Counted from the stretch's first letter, positions 26,924 to 35,596 are shown. The stretch is 64,000 nt of DNA from Parabacteroides faecis (GCF_014647375.1 NZ_BMPB01000014.1:124001-188000), one strand, 5' to 3'. Notes: generated by a model from the sequence alone, not told the origin. Numbers and translations are program-made.

Positions 26924-28039
26924 TTAATAATTTAATAACGATACAATATACTCTACCTGCTTATCTGATAATTCATAATATAAAGGTAGTCGAACTAAAC
27001 AATCACTATATTTATCAGCATTAGGTAGTTCTCTCCCATCGTGTTTATCCTTGTAATATGAACTTTTATGAAGACTCAAATAATGAAATACAGCAAGAAC
27101 CTCATTATCCTTAAACTTTTGCAATAATTTTGTACGAAAACTTAAATCTGGACAAATCAAATAAAACATATGGGCATTATTTGTCGCAAAATAAGGTATA
27201 GTTGGTAATTGATAGTTTTCTATAGTATTTGATATCAAACATTTATAATAGTTCCAAATTTCTTTTCTCTTTTTCTGAATTTCATCCAAATTTTCTAATT
27301 GGGCATACAAAAAGGCAGCAACAATCTCCGATGGCAGAAAAGAAGAACCAGTATCAACCCAACCATATTTATTAACTTCTCCTCTAAAAAATTCGGCACG
27401 ATTTGTTCCTTTTTCCCATATTATTTCAGCTCGATTAATAAATTGTTCATCATTTATAACCAACATTCCACCTTCACCAGAAATCACATTTTTTGTTTCA
27501 TGGAATGAAAAAGCGGCAAAATGGCCAATACTGCCAAGAGGACGTTCCTTATAGTAAGAATCTATTGCTTGTGCTGCATCTTCCACAACAAACAAACCAT
27601 ATTTACCAGCGATCTCCATTATTTTATCCATATTACAAGCAACACCTGCATAGTGAACCGGAACTATAACTTTGGTTTTAGATGTTATCAACTGCTCAAT
27701 TTTATCAGCATCAATATTTGGATTATCAAAATAACTATCTGCAAATACAATTTTAGCCCCTTGTCTGATAAATGCTAAAGCAGAAGAAACAAATGTATAA
27801 GATGGAACTATAACTTCATCCCCTGGTTGAATATTACAAAGTATTGCCGCCATTTCCAATGCATCTGTACATGAAGTTGTAAGCAAACACTTCTTAAAGC
27901 CATAGCGTTTTTCAAAAAAAGCCTGACATTTTTTTGTGAATCCTCCATTGCCTGAGATCTTTCCAGATTCGACAGCCTGACAAATATAAGCAGTTTCCTT
28001 ACCTGTAAGATAAGGTTTGTTAAATGGTATTATAGCCAT
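26924..28039 (-). CDS. wecE: dTDP-4-amino-4,6-dideoxygalactose transaminase (WecE-like)
   Basis: This PLP enzyme converts dTDP-4-keto-6-deoxyglucose to dTDP-4-amino-4,6-dideoxygalactose (dTDP-Fuc4N). The 371 residues follow the enterobacterial WecE/RffA pattern: IPFNKPYLTG, SGKISGNGGFTKKCQ, LLTTSCTDALEMAA, PVHYAGVACNMDKIM, the active-site Lys183 in FSFHETKNVISGEGG and KGTNRAEFFRG. This is closer to WecE than to the two other DegT-type enzymes in the window. Its start overlaps the end of the WecD-like gene by 10 bases. Confidence 0.88.
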   Translation of the reverse strand: MAIIPFNKPYLTGKETAYICQAVESGKISGNGGFTKKCQAFFEKRYGFKKCLLTTSCTDALEMAAILCNIQPGDEVIVPSYTFVSSALAFIRQGAKIVFADSYFDNPNIDADKIEQLITSKTKVIVPVHYAGVACNMDKIMEIAGKYGLFVVEDAAQAIDSYYKERPLGSIGHFAAFSFHETKNVISGEGGMLVINDEQFINRAEIIWEKGTNRAEFFRGEVNKYGWVDTGSSFLPSEIVAAFLYAQLENLDEIQKKRKEIWNYYKCLISNTIENYQLPTIPYFATNNAHMFYLICPDLSFRTKLLQKFKDNEVLAVFHYLSLHKSSYYKDKHDGRELPNADKYSDCLVRLPLYYELSDKQVEYIVSLLNY

Positions 28040-28758
28040 ACATGATATATATTAGTAATCTGTTTAATAGAGTATTTATTTTTTTCATAAAAGGCACAAG
28101 CTTTCTTATTTTGCAATTGAGTTGCGACATTTATATCAAAAACTGAATGCTGAGACAACTTATATTCTAAAAACATCATTAATTCAGTTCCTATATTTTT
28201 CCCTTGCACCAGTGGATCGACAGCTATCAAACCTATAGTAGCAACATTACTTATCACTTTATAAGTCAACATACCACATAATAGATCATCCTTATCAAAA
28301 ACTAAAACCTCATCTGCTATTTCCTTTGATACAGACCGGATAATCCATTCTGAATATAATTTTTGAAAGGTACTCCTAGGGAAATTATCATCAATATAAA
28401 AACGAGAAAAACGCCCACTCTCTAAAGACAATTTCAACAATTGCTCAGAAACGCATTTCTCTTGATATTCAAACACAAAAGGAGAAATATTCACAATATC
28501 TTTTTGAGTGTTCAGCTTTTTACTAAAAATCACTTTCTGATCAACCAAACGCATATCTTCTTTACAAATATCTTTTAAGAAATCTTTCTTCTCTGGAACA
28601 AAAATATAAAGCAACTCATAATTTTCCAATCGACCTTGTATCAACAAATCATTGTATTCATCGTAAGATATTGCTTGTTCAAAAGAAACTTTACCTATTT
28701 TCTTTTGAAAATTTTCAGTATCCCATTTTAAAAATTGTATTGTAGGATATTCTATCAT
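28030..28758 (-). CDS. wecD: GNAT acetyltransferase, probable dTDP-Fuc4N acetyltransferase (WecD-like)
   Basis: The 242-residue protein has a GNAT fold in its C-terminal half, with the acetyl-CoA loop VDPLVQGKNIGTELM and a following NVATQLQNKKACAFYEKN, where the terminal Tyr acts as general acid in the family. The N-terminal half is the variable extension seen in WecD (LKWDTENFQKKIGK matches the WecD-type start). It overlaps the WecE-like gene, so it should acetylate dTDP-Fuc4N to dTDP-Fuc4NAc. The assignment rests on fold plus context. Confidence 0.75.
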   Translation of the reverse strand: MIEYPTIQFLKWDTENFQKKIGKVSFEQAISYDEYNDLLIQGRLENYELLYIFVPEKKDFLKDICKEDMRLVDQKVIFSKKLNTQKDIVNISPFVFEYQEKCVSEQLLKLSLESGRFSRFYIDDNFPRSTFQKLYSEWIIRSVSKEIADEVLVFDKDDLLCGMLTYKVISNVATIGLIAVDPLVQGKNIGTELMMFLEYKLSQHSVFDINVATQLQNKKACAFYEKNKYSIKQITNIYHVWL

Positions 28759-28793
28759 TCTCGCTTTTCTTTAACTATATGTGGCATATCTAA

Positions 28794-29972
28794 TTAACTC
28801 AAAGCCTTTTTCAGCATTACTTCCACTTTAGCTAATACAGCTTCATTAGAAAAATTATCTGAAACAATTCTTCTGTTATCCATAATCTCATCCTTAGACA
28901 AAAAGGTATTTATTTCTCTCTCATTCAAGTCTCTTTGAATAGAAAACACTACTAATCCTATTGATTTCAAATATTTATAAACTAGAGAATCTTGAGATAA
29001 AAACACTTTTGCACCATTCCATAATGCCATTATGACATTACCCACCGCCTGTTGTCTTTCATGCCCGAATATAGCGACTGAACAACCTTGTATCAATGAT
29101 TGATACTCTGCTAAAGGCATAAAATCAACTAGAGGTTCAAATTGCTTTGCAAAGAATTCATGTCCTTTTGATATGACATATTCACGGTAATTACTACTAC
29201 CATAACTCAATGGTACGATAATTTTTTTATCAGAAGAAACAAACTTTCTGATTTTTGCAAATATATCTATATGGTTATTTGTTTCTGTTGCGGAATTTCC
29301 TATTAAAATATTACCAACTATATTATATGAGAAACTCCCTACATTATTTTTGGAATACAAATTAAAAATTAAAGGATAAGAATAATCTACATTTTCTGCC
29401 CTAAAATAATCATTCCTCTGAATAAGTTCATATTCACCAGGATATCCCCCAAAATAATCTATTCTCTGTAATACATCATTCATAAGAGAAGTAGTAGCAG
29501 GCCATAACATTTGAGAGATCAGCTCTCTCATCCTACTCTTTATTAGAAAAGAGGATTTAAATTGATTCTCTTGACTCTCCACATATTTATTAGTATAAAC
29601 ACCATATAATGAAGGTATTTTAATCAATGGCTCCATTCCATATTTTCCATGGTATAAATCATATCCCCAAGCCAACCATACAACCTTTACACTTGGATGA
29701 ATAAATTTAAAAAGGTCCAAAGGCAAACTAAATAAAGAATGTAATATTATAATATCAGTGTAATCACTTCTACTAATTTTTTTCTTTACACTCCAACGAG
29801 ACATTTCTCTAACTCTTTCCTTCTCCTTTAAATATACTCTATGCTGAAATGGTAGATTTTTTATGAGAATATATTCATTATCATACTCTTTCAATGAATC
29901 ATAAATATTCATTTCAGGTATGATAAACTTATCATCAAGTATAAAATGTACAATTTTTTTTCTATTCATCAA
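28794..29972 (-). CDS. wecF: Fuc4NAc transferase-like protein (WecF, GT56)
   Basis: The 392-residue protein resembles enterobacterial WecF, which transfers Fuc4NAc to a lipid-linked intermediate. Shared features are VWLAWGYDLYHGKYG (compare WGADLYE), NILIGNSATETNNHID, IVPLSYGSSNYREYV and GHERQQAVGNVIMAL, in the same order as in WecF. It has no membrane span. Together with the next two genes it completes a synthesis-plus-transfer set for Fuc4NAc, otherwise known from enterobacterial common antigen. The start could be either of two adjacent ATGs (MMNRKK). Sequence divergence is large, so identity of donor is inferred. Confidence 0.75.
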   Translation of the reverse strand: MMNRKKIVHFILDDKFIIPEMNIYDSLKEYDNEYILIKNLPFQHRVYLKEKERVREMSRWSVKKKISRSDYTDIIILHSLFSLPLDLFKFIHPSVKVVWLAWGYDLYHGKYGMEPLIKIPSLYGVYTNKYVESQENQFKSSFLIKSRMRELISQMLWPATTSLMNDVLQRIDYFGGYPGEYELIQRNDYFRAENVDYSYPLIFNLYSKNNVGSFSYNIVGNILIGNSATETNNHIDIFAKIRKFVSSDKKIIVPLSYGSSNYREYVISKGHEFFAKQFEPLVDFMPLAEYQSLIQGCSVAIFGHERQQAVGNVIMALWNGAKVFLSQDSLVYKYLKSIGLVVFSIQRDLNEREINTFLSKDEIMDNRRIVSDNFSNEAVLAKVEVMLKKALS

Positions 29973-29987
29973 ATCTATTATCTGTAT

Positions 29988-30731
29988 TTACTGCACTTTC
30001 TTAGCTACAATAATATAGCTAAGAGGGGAAGATTCCGAAGTTCCTTTTCTAATTCTTTTACCCAAAGATGTTTTACCAAATACATAAATCAAATACTGGA
30101 CTATTTTTGCACAATTCCCCCCTATTAGAGGAATTCTTGCAAATATTTTTGCTGTTAAATCTCCCCAAACATCAAGAACACCTCCTGTTGCATTCATTTC
30201 AATTAAGCTGTACCCACTATCTTCTAACATGGATTTAAGACCATATTTTGTATATCGAAAATAATCAAACGGAGTCTCATGAAGCCAATAATAAAAAGGT
30301 ACTCCCAATATTAAAACCCCATCAAGGCGTGTAATTCGATACAATTCTCGTAATAGATGTTCCGGTTTTCTTATATGTTCCAATACATCAGACAATATAA
30401 TTGTATCAAATTTATCGTTCTCTATATTCAAAGGCTGATTCAAATCACATTCCATATCCAAATATTCGTTTTTATGCAATGTATTTGCCCAATCTATACA
30501 AGTTTGGGTTTCAGTTTGTTCTTTATAGATTTCATACATTGGAACATAACCACAGCCTACATCTGCCAAATCACCAAACGCATACTTTTTAATTGCAGAA
30601 TAATAATGTTCAGCAGCAAGATCTGACACTAAACGAGATGCTACATATAAATAGGTAGTATCTCTATTCCCTCTATAACCTCCTTTCTTCGGAACTAGAG
30701 TTGTAGGACACCATTTTTCCTTATTTTTCAT
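29988..30731 (-). CDS. SAM-dependent methyltransferase (class I)
   Basis: The 247-residue protein has a Rossmann-type methyltransferase core: motif I FGDLADVGCGYVPMYEIY, an acidic motif near CIDWAN, and ILSDVLEHIRKPEHLLRELYRI, the post-motif typical of the Methyltransf_11 group. A short region GVPFYYWLHETPFDYFRY follows. In glycan loci such enzymes often methylate a sugar or cap a chain, but the acceptor here is unknown. It lies 15 bases before the WecF-like gene, in the AT-rich block. Confidence 0.75.
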   Translation of the reverse strand: MKNKEKWCPTTLVPKKGGYRGNRDTTYLYVASRLVSDLAAEHYYSAIKKYAFGDLADVGCGYVPMYEIYKEQTETQTCIDWANTLHKNEYLDMECDLNQPLNIENDKFDTIILSDVLEHIRKPEHLLRELYRITRLDGVLILGVPFYYWLHETPFDYFRYTKYGLKSMLEDSGYSLIEMNATGGVLDVWGDLTAKIFARIPLIGGNCAKIVQYLIYVFGKTSLGKRIRKGTSESSPLSYIIVAKKVQ

Positions 30732-30756
30732 TCTTTACTACATTTTCACAAATACA

Positions 30757-30870
30757 CTAAACAGATAATATATAAAATTGTGTTCCTGAAATATCAGCAG
30801 CTAAAGTTGAAATTATTGTACAAAATCGATTGGCTAAACCAGTAATGGGAATCAAAGTTAATGTCTTCAT
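30757..30870 (-). pseudogene. N-terminal remnant of a GLANR-type glycosyltransferase
   Basis: A 37-codon frame begins with ATG at 30870 and stops at 30757-30759. Its product starts MKTLTLIPITGLANRF, which resembles the N-terminus of fucosyltransferase-like glycosyltransferases (P-x-TGLANR-x-R motif). The family normally continues for 250 or more residues, but here the frame ends after FYILSV and the next gene begins 26 bases later. I read it as a leftover from gene replacement between the flippase and methyltransferase genes. A short real peptide cannot be excluded. Confidence 0.55.
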
Positions 30871-30873
30871 ATA

Positions 30874-32358
30874 CTAATTCTGAAGTTTTTTAATAAATCT
30901 ATTAACCAAAATGTTTACCTCTTCTGAAATGTTCAACATATAAATCAAAGAGCAGAGACAAAGACTCACAATAACAGTTCGGTATATCCCATCAATTATA
31001 ACCACATGATATTTAGGAAGTAACATATTAACTCCGAACACTAAAATAAACAATCCTATTAATTTAACCAGTTTCAAAGAAATAGGATTGGTCTTAATTT
31101 TCACCTGAACCAACCATTGTTGTGCACTAAAGCTAATCAGGCAAGTCAACGTTGTCGCTACCCCAGCACCTGTTACACCCAATATTGGTATCAACCAATT
31201 ATTAAGAGAAATAGCAATACCCGTAATAAAAAAAGTAAAATACAATCCCCAATAATAATAACGAGAATAACTAATAAGATTATTTCCAAAATTCAAAGTT
31301 ACTTCTATCAATTTCCCTAAAGCCAAAAAAAATACAACCCACTTCCCCTGACTATATACTTCCCCATTCGGTATCAGGGCAAAAATGTTATCAATATTGA
31401 TCCATATTAACAAAAAAACAAATCCTCCAACCATCAATTGATGTAGTGACACTTTACGATATAATTGAGTCACAGCATGTATATCTCCATCTTTTAAAGC
31501 AGAAGATGCTATTGGTGAAGAAATTGTAGCAATTGAACGAGACGGAATCTCTATGACTGCTACCATATAAAAGGCTATTGAATAAATACCGGCATAATCA
31601 AGCCCTAACTGTGAACCCACCATAAACAAATCTAAGCGGCTAACAATATTAGAGCCCAAAGCACCTATCATCCAAACCATTGTGTAACTACATATTTGTT
31701 TACGAAGGTCTGTACTTATAAAAGAATAATTATGTTTTAAAGAAATTGATCCTATCTTCGAAACATACAGAAATGCAAGCATCATCGAAATAGCATATAC
31801 TGATATATAACACGCTACAAATCCATTCATATCAAGTACATCAAATGCATATAACAAATAAGCGACAACTAATAATAATCTCAAAATAATTTCCCTTATC
31901 AACTTTGGTACAGCTATACGCATCAATAAGATCGAATAAACCTCAAAAACAGCCCAATACAGTAAAAATATCATGAACGGAGGCACCCAGTCAAAATAAT
32001 ATACAAACAATTCTGAATTCTTTATAAACAGGTCTGTGATAGGATCTCTCAGAAAATAGTATAAAGATATAAACACTATACTTCCTATAAATGGCAATAA
32101 TAACAGATAAAAAAAGAAGCCATTATTTTTTCCATCCTCACTTTTAAAATAAGGGAAAAATCGAATTGCAGAAGAGGAGACACCCAATAAAGCAAAGCTA
32201 CTCAATAACGAAGCCGCTTCAAATAATACTCGAGTCAAACCAATTTCCTCAGGTGTGAGGAATTTCGTTAAGATAAAAAAAGTTGTCAGAAAGCCGATAA
32301 AGGCACCTATATAAGTAACGATAGTACCTTTGATGCTTTGCCTTATAATTATTCCCAT
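30874..32358 (-). CDS. wzx: Wzx-type oligosaccharide flippase
   Basis: The 494-residue protein has about 12 to 14 hydrophobic helices and the MATE/Wzx pattern: an N-terminal SIKGTIVTYIGAFIGFLTTFFI, LTPEEIGLTRVLFEAASLL after it, and a central SRLDLFMVGSQLGLDYAGIYSIAF segment. It should flip a lipid-linked oligosaccharide across the inner membrane. It is the first gene of the AT-rich block, preceded by a 625-base repeat-rich gap. No Wzy polymerase accompanies it in the window. Confidence 0.88.
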   Translation of the reverse strand: MGIIIRQSIKGTIVTYIGAFIGFLTTFFILTKFLTPEEIGLTRVLFEAASLLSSFALLGVSSSAIRFFPYFKSEDGKNNGFFFYLLLLPFIGSIVFISLYYFLRDPITDLFIKNSELFVYYFDWVPPFMIFLLYWAVFEVYSILLMRIAVPKLIREIILRLLLVVAYLLYAFDVLDMNGFVACYISVYAISMMLAFLYVSKIGSISLKHNYSFISTDLRKQICSYTMVWMIGALGSNIVSRLDLFMVGSQLGLDYAGIYSIAFYMVAVIEIPSRSIATISSPIASSALKDGDIHAVTQLYRKVSLHQLMVGGFVFLLIWINIDNIFALIPNGEVYSQGKWVVFFLALGKLIEVTLNFGNNLISYSRYYYWGLYFTFFITGIAISLNNWLIPILGVTGAGVATTLTCLISFSAQQWLVQVKIKTNPISLKLVKLIGLFILVFGVNMLLPKYHVVIIDGIYRTVIVSLCLCSLIYMLNISEEVNILVNRFIKKLQN

Positions 32359-32983
32359 CTATTTCTGTTCTCTAAATAAAATCTAAGCCAGAACTAATTT
32401 ATCCTATATACCATATAATATCAAATTCTGAAAGCTAAACATTACTTCATTTGTTATCTTCAAATAAAGTTCTAAAAACGATTACCATACTATCATTCAA
32501 CACGCAAACCACATTGAATTTCAATCAATACAGAGCATGACAGTTTCAATAATAGTGACTAATCCATCTATCATACTATCATAAAAACAGTTATCTTTTC
32601 ACCCTTAGTATATTGTTTATTTTCAGATATATAACTATAAAAATTCATTGAGACCCGGATCTCAACTACCTCCACACCCGGGTCTCAGTATCGATCAGAT
32701 GGGGGTGTAAAAGAGGTGAAAATGGGTATCTCTGCTAAGTTTCCCTCCTACTTTCTCTTAAAAAGAGAACTACTTCTGCGAATAAAATACGATGTATATG
32801 CAAAAGTGAGACTCTTTTTAAAGCCTTTGAGAGACCTGTTTTTCGACAAAACAGCTAAGAATGATAGTTGAATGAGGGTTTATGATAGATAAATGATAGA
32901 TAAAACGAACGACTATCATACCCGAAGAGCTTGTAGATTAAACCTTCAGGCATAAAAATGATAGTATGATAGTTGTTTTTCGA
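32359..32983. repeat. Repeat-rich 625-bp gap upstream of wzx
   Basis: No credible gene is seen. The stretch holds nine copies of the 7-mer ATGATAG or its complement CTATCAT: plus-strand CTATCAT at 32490, 32568, 32576 and 32913, and ATGATAG at 32861, 32882, 32893, 32958 and 32966. Two of them form a 15-base block ATGATAGTATGATAG (32958-32972), whose exact complement is at 32568-32582, 375 bases apart in inverted orientation. An 11-base tandem repeat starts at 32882. A separate hairpin is at 32649-32687. The region should hold the promoter for the wzx operon, but no exact TAnnTTTG box reads toward wzx. Confidence 0.8.
32649..32687. other. GC-rich hairpin in the wzx upstream region
   Basis: Perfect 10-base arms TGAGACCCGG (32649-32658) and CCGGGTCTCA (32678-32687) enclose 19 bases. 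They are the only GC-rich element in an AT-rich stretch. No T-run follows on either strand, so a classical terminator is unlikely. It may be an operator, an attenuator or a recombination site. Confidence 0.6.
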
Positions 32984-34297
32984 TTATCTTCCTATGCAAT
33001 GATAAACAAACCCATTCTCCTCCATTTCCTTGATATCGTAAATATTACGGCCGTCAAGAACGAGCGGAGTAGCCATTAGTTTCTTCACTGCAGACCATGA
33101 TGGCATACGGAATTCTTTCCATTCCGTTACAAGCATCAGGGCATCGGCATCTACAACTGCATCATAAATATCTTTTGCATAATGGATCGCATCGCCAATA
33201 CGACGTTTTGCTTCTTCTACTGCAACCGGATCATAAGCATACACTTCACAACCCGCAGCCAGTAACTTTTCAATCAGGACTAAAGATGGGGCCTCACGCA
33301 TATCGTCTGTTTCGGGTTTAAAAGCTAATCCCCAAATAGCAACACGTTTCCCTTTCAGGTCACCATTGAAATGCTTTTCAAGCTTACGGAATAAAAGAGA
33401 CTTCTGTTCATCATTTACTTCCTCTACAGCTTGGAGGATACGCATCGGGTATTTATTCTGTTTAGCCGTATTGATCAATGCTTTCACATCTTTAGGAAAG
33501 CAGGAACCACCATATCCAATGCCGGCATACAGGAAACGATTACCGATACGGTTATCCGAACCAATGCCTTTGCGAACCATGTTTACATCCGCACCGATGA
33601 TCTCACATAAATTGGCTATATCGTTCATAAAGCTGATACGGGTAGCCAGCATCGCATTCGCTGCGTATTTGGTCATCTCTGCCGATGGAACATCCATAAA
33701 AATTACACGGAAATTGTTTAAAAGGAAAGGACGGTACAGACGAGTCATCAACTCTTCCGCACGCTCAGATTCGACACCTACAACCACACGATCCGGACTC
33801 ATAAAGTCCTTGATTGCCGCACCTTCTTTCAGGAATTCAGGATTTGATGCGACATCAAATTCAACCTGCACACCCCGTTTATCCAGCTCTTCCTGAATAG
33901 CCTGGCGCACTTTTTTAGCAGTTCCCACAGGAACCGTACTTTTCGTTACGACCAGAATATGTTTCTTGATATGACGACCGACAGTACGGGCTACTTCCAG
34001 TACATACTTCAGGTCAGCACTACCATCTTCGTCAGGAGGTGTACCAACGGCACTGAACAAAACCTCTACGTCGTCCAGGCATTCGGTAAGATCGGTTGTA
34101 AATTGTAATCGCCCGGCTTGCTGGTTACGATGAACCATTTCTTCCAGACCAGGCTCATAGATAGGAATTATACCTTGTTTAAGGTTCTCTATTTTTTCAG
34201 TATTTACATCTACACAAAAAACTTCGGTTCCCATTTCTGCAAAACAGGTCCCCGTAACCAGGCCTACATAGCCCGTTCCTACTATCGCTATTTTCAT
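32984..34297 (-). CDS. ugd: UDP-glucose 6-dehydrogenase family protein
   Basis: The 437-residue enzyme oxidises a UDP-sugar at C6 with two NAD. Motifs are the N-terminal Rossmann GTGYVGLVTG (7-16), TKSTVPVGT (119-127), the catalytic Cys266 in GYGGSCFPKD and the C-terminal NAD/UDP domain with GLAFKPETDDMREAPS. It lies 22 bases after the UDP-glucuronate decarboxylase gene, so UDP-glucose to UDP-glucuronate is the natural reading. A WbpA-like role on UDP-GlcNAc cannot be fully excluded because WbpB/WbpE-like genes are also close. Confidence 0.9.
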   Translation of the reverse strand: MKIAIVGTGYVGLVTGTCFAEMGTEVFCVDVNTEKIENLKQGIIPIYEPGLEEMVHRNQQAGRLQFTTDLTECLDDVEVLFSAVGTPPDEDGSADLKYVLEVARTVGRHIKKHILVVTKSTVPVGTAKKVRQAIQEELDKRGVQVEFDVASNPEFLKEGAAIKDFMSPDRVVVGVESERAEELMTRLYRPFLLNNFRVIFMDVPSAEMTKYAANAMLATRISFMNDIANLCEIIGADVNMVRKGIGSDNRIGNRFLYAGIGYGGSCFPKDVKALINTAKQNKYPMRILQAVEEVNDEQKSLLFRKLEKHFNGDLKGKRVAIWGLAFKPETDDMREAPSLVLIEKLLAAGCEVYAYDPVAVEEAKRRIGDAIHYAKDIYDAVVDADALMLVTEWKEFRMPSWSAVKKLMATPLVLDGRNIYDIKEMEENGFVYHCIGR

Positions 34298-34319
34298 AAT
34301 TTATAATCAAAATGCAAAA

Positions 34320-35249
34320 TTAAAGGCTCTTGAAATATTTAATAGTCTCTATCAGACCTTCTTCCAAACGAACTTTCGGTTCCCAGCCATTCAGCTTCTC
34401 TTTGGCTAAAGTAATATTCGGTTTGCGCTGTTTCGGATCATCGGAAGGAAGAGGTGTAAATATAATTTTCGACTTCGAGTTCGTCATCTTCAATATGATC
34501 TCTGCCAGTTCGATCATGGTGAATTCACCCGGATTTCCCAAATTGACAGGGCCTGTGAAATTTTCAGATGCCATCATACGCACCATTCCTTCAATCAGGT
34601 CGTCCACATATTGAAAGCTACGTGTCTGCATACCATCCCCGTAAATAGTGATATCTTCCCCTTTCAATGCCTGCATGATAAAGTTCGATACAACCCGGCC
34701 ATCATCCGGACGCATCCGCGGACCATATGTATTAAAAATACGGATAATCTTAATGTCTACCTTATTCTGACGATGATAGTCCATAAACAATGTTTCCGCA
34801 CAACGCTTTCCTTCATCGTAACAACTACGCAAGCCGATAGGATTCACATTCCCCCAATAGCTTTCTTCCTGGGGATGAACAACCGGATCTCCATAAACTT
34901 CACTGGTAGACGCTTGAAGAATACGTGCTTTCGTACGTTTTGCCAATCCAAGCATATTGATTGCACCGATAACAGATGTTTTAGTAGTACTCACCGGATC
35001 GAACTGATAATGTATCGGGGATGCCGGACATGCCAGGTTATAAATCTCATCCACCTCCACATAATACGGAAACGTCACGTCGTGGCGCACCATCTCAAAA
35101 TAAGGGTTGTCCAACAAATGAACAACATTTTGCTTACGACCTGTAAAATAATTATCCATACAAATCACATTGTTTCCGTCTTTCAACAGGCGTTCACAAA
35201 GATGAGAACCAATAAATCCGGCTCCTCCGGTAACTAAAATCTGTTTCAT
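34320..35249 (-). CDS. uxs: UDP-glucuronate decarboxylase (UDP-xylose synthase)
   Basis: This 309-residue extended short-chain dehydrogenase has the NAD loop GGAGFIG (8-14), the Tyr144-x3-Lys148 pair in SCYDEGKR and the decarboxylase-specific features [37 protein letters not shown] and [10 protein letters not shown]. It converts UDP-glucuronate to UDP-xylose. It forms a two-gene unit with the downstream 6-dehydrogenase gene, so the pair makes UDP-xylose from UDP-glucose. A TAnnTTTG box lies about 100 bases upstream. Confidence 0.93.
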   Translation of the reverse strand: MKQILVTGGAGFIGSHLCERLLKDGNNVICMDNYFTGRKQNVVHLLDNPYFEMVRHDVTFPYYVEVDEIYNLACPASPIHYQFDPVSTTKTSVIGAINMLGLAKRTKARILQASTSEVYGDPVVHPQEESYWGNVNPIGLRSCYDEGKRCAETLFMDYHRQNKVDIKIIRIFNTYGPRMRPDDGRVVSNFIMQALKGEDITIYGDGMQTRSFQYVDDLIEGMVRMMASENFTGPVNLGNPGEFTMIELAEIILKMTNSKSKIIFTPLPSDDPKQRKPNITLAKEKLNGWEPKVRLEEGLIETIKYFKSL

Positions 35250-35352
35250 GCTATTTGTTCAATTGGTGTTTTCCTATATATCTCAGTTATTTTCATAAAC
35301 AGAGAGCACAACAATGTTGGTCAGTCCCAGACCGGAAATGACAAAACTTGCA

Positions 35353-35360
35353 CAAAGATA
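35353..35360 (-). promoter_or_regulatory. Candidate -7 box for the uxs-ugd pair
   Basis: CAAAGATA on the plus strand reads TATCTTTG on the minus strand, an exact TAnnTTTG match 104 bases before the uxs ATG. A TTTG on the minus strand at 35386-35389 is 25 bases away, a little long for a -33 box. Confidence 0.45.
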
Positions 35361-35491
35361 GGAATTTGAAAGGATTCTTTCCCTTCAAAAGTCGTTATTT
35401 ATACGAAAGGGAATTTAGCAATCTCCATTTCTTATTCATATCGGATATTCAATATAAATATTCCTCCCTATTACTTGCTTGTTCACAAACG

Positions 35492-35523
35492 TTTATTCGT
35501 TTGATATATATCAAACGAATAAA
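35492..35523. other. 32-bp perfect palindrome between the WbpB-like gene and uxs
   Basis: The 32 bases are identical to their own complement; the centre is TTTGATATATATCAAA flanked by CG and AATAAA-type arms. The half-site TATATATCAAACG recurs at 35571-35583. No T-run follows on either strand. The symmetry suggests a dimeric regulator site or a strong RNA hairpin. The rest of the 347-base gap (35250-35596) shows only the uxs promoter box. Confidence 0.75.
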
Positions 35524-35596
35524 ACACATATATGTTCTTTTCTTTTGATAATTGTAGACCTTTCATTCAATATATATCAAACGGATATTTGTATTG

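Noticed and set aside
32984-34297. Assignment as UDP-GlcNAc 6-dehydrogenase (WbpA)
   Set aside because: Considered because of the nearby WbpB/WbpE-like genes, but the 22-base linkage to the UDP-glucuronate decarboxylase gene fits UDP-glucose dehydrogenase better. Kept as an alternative only.
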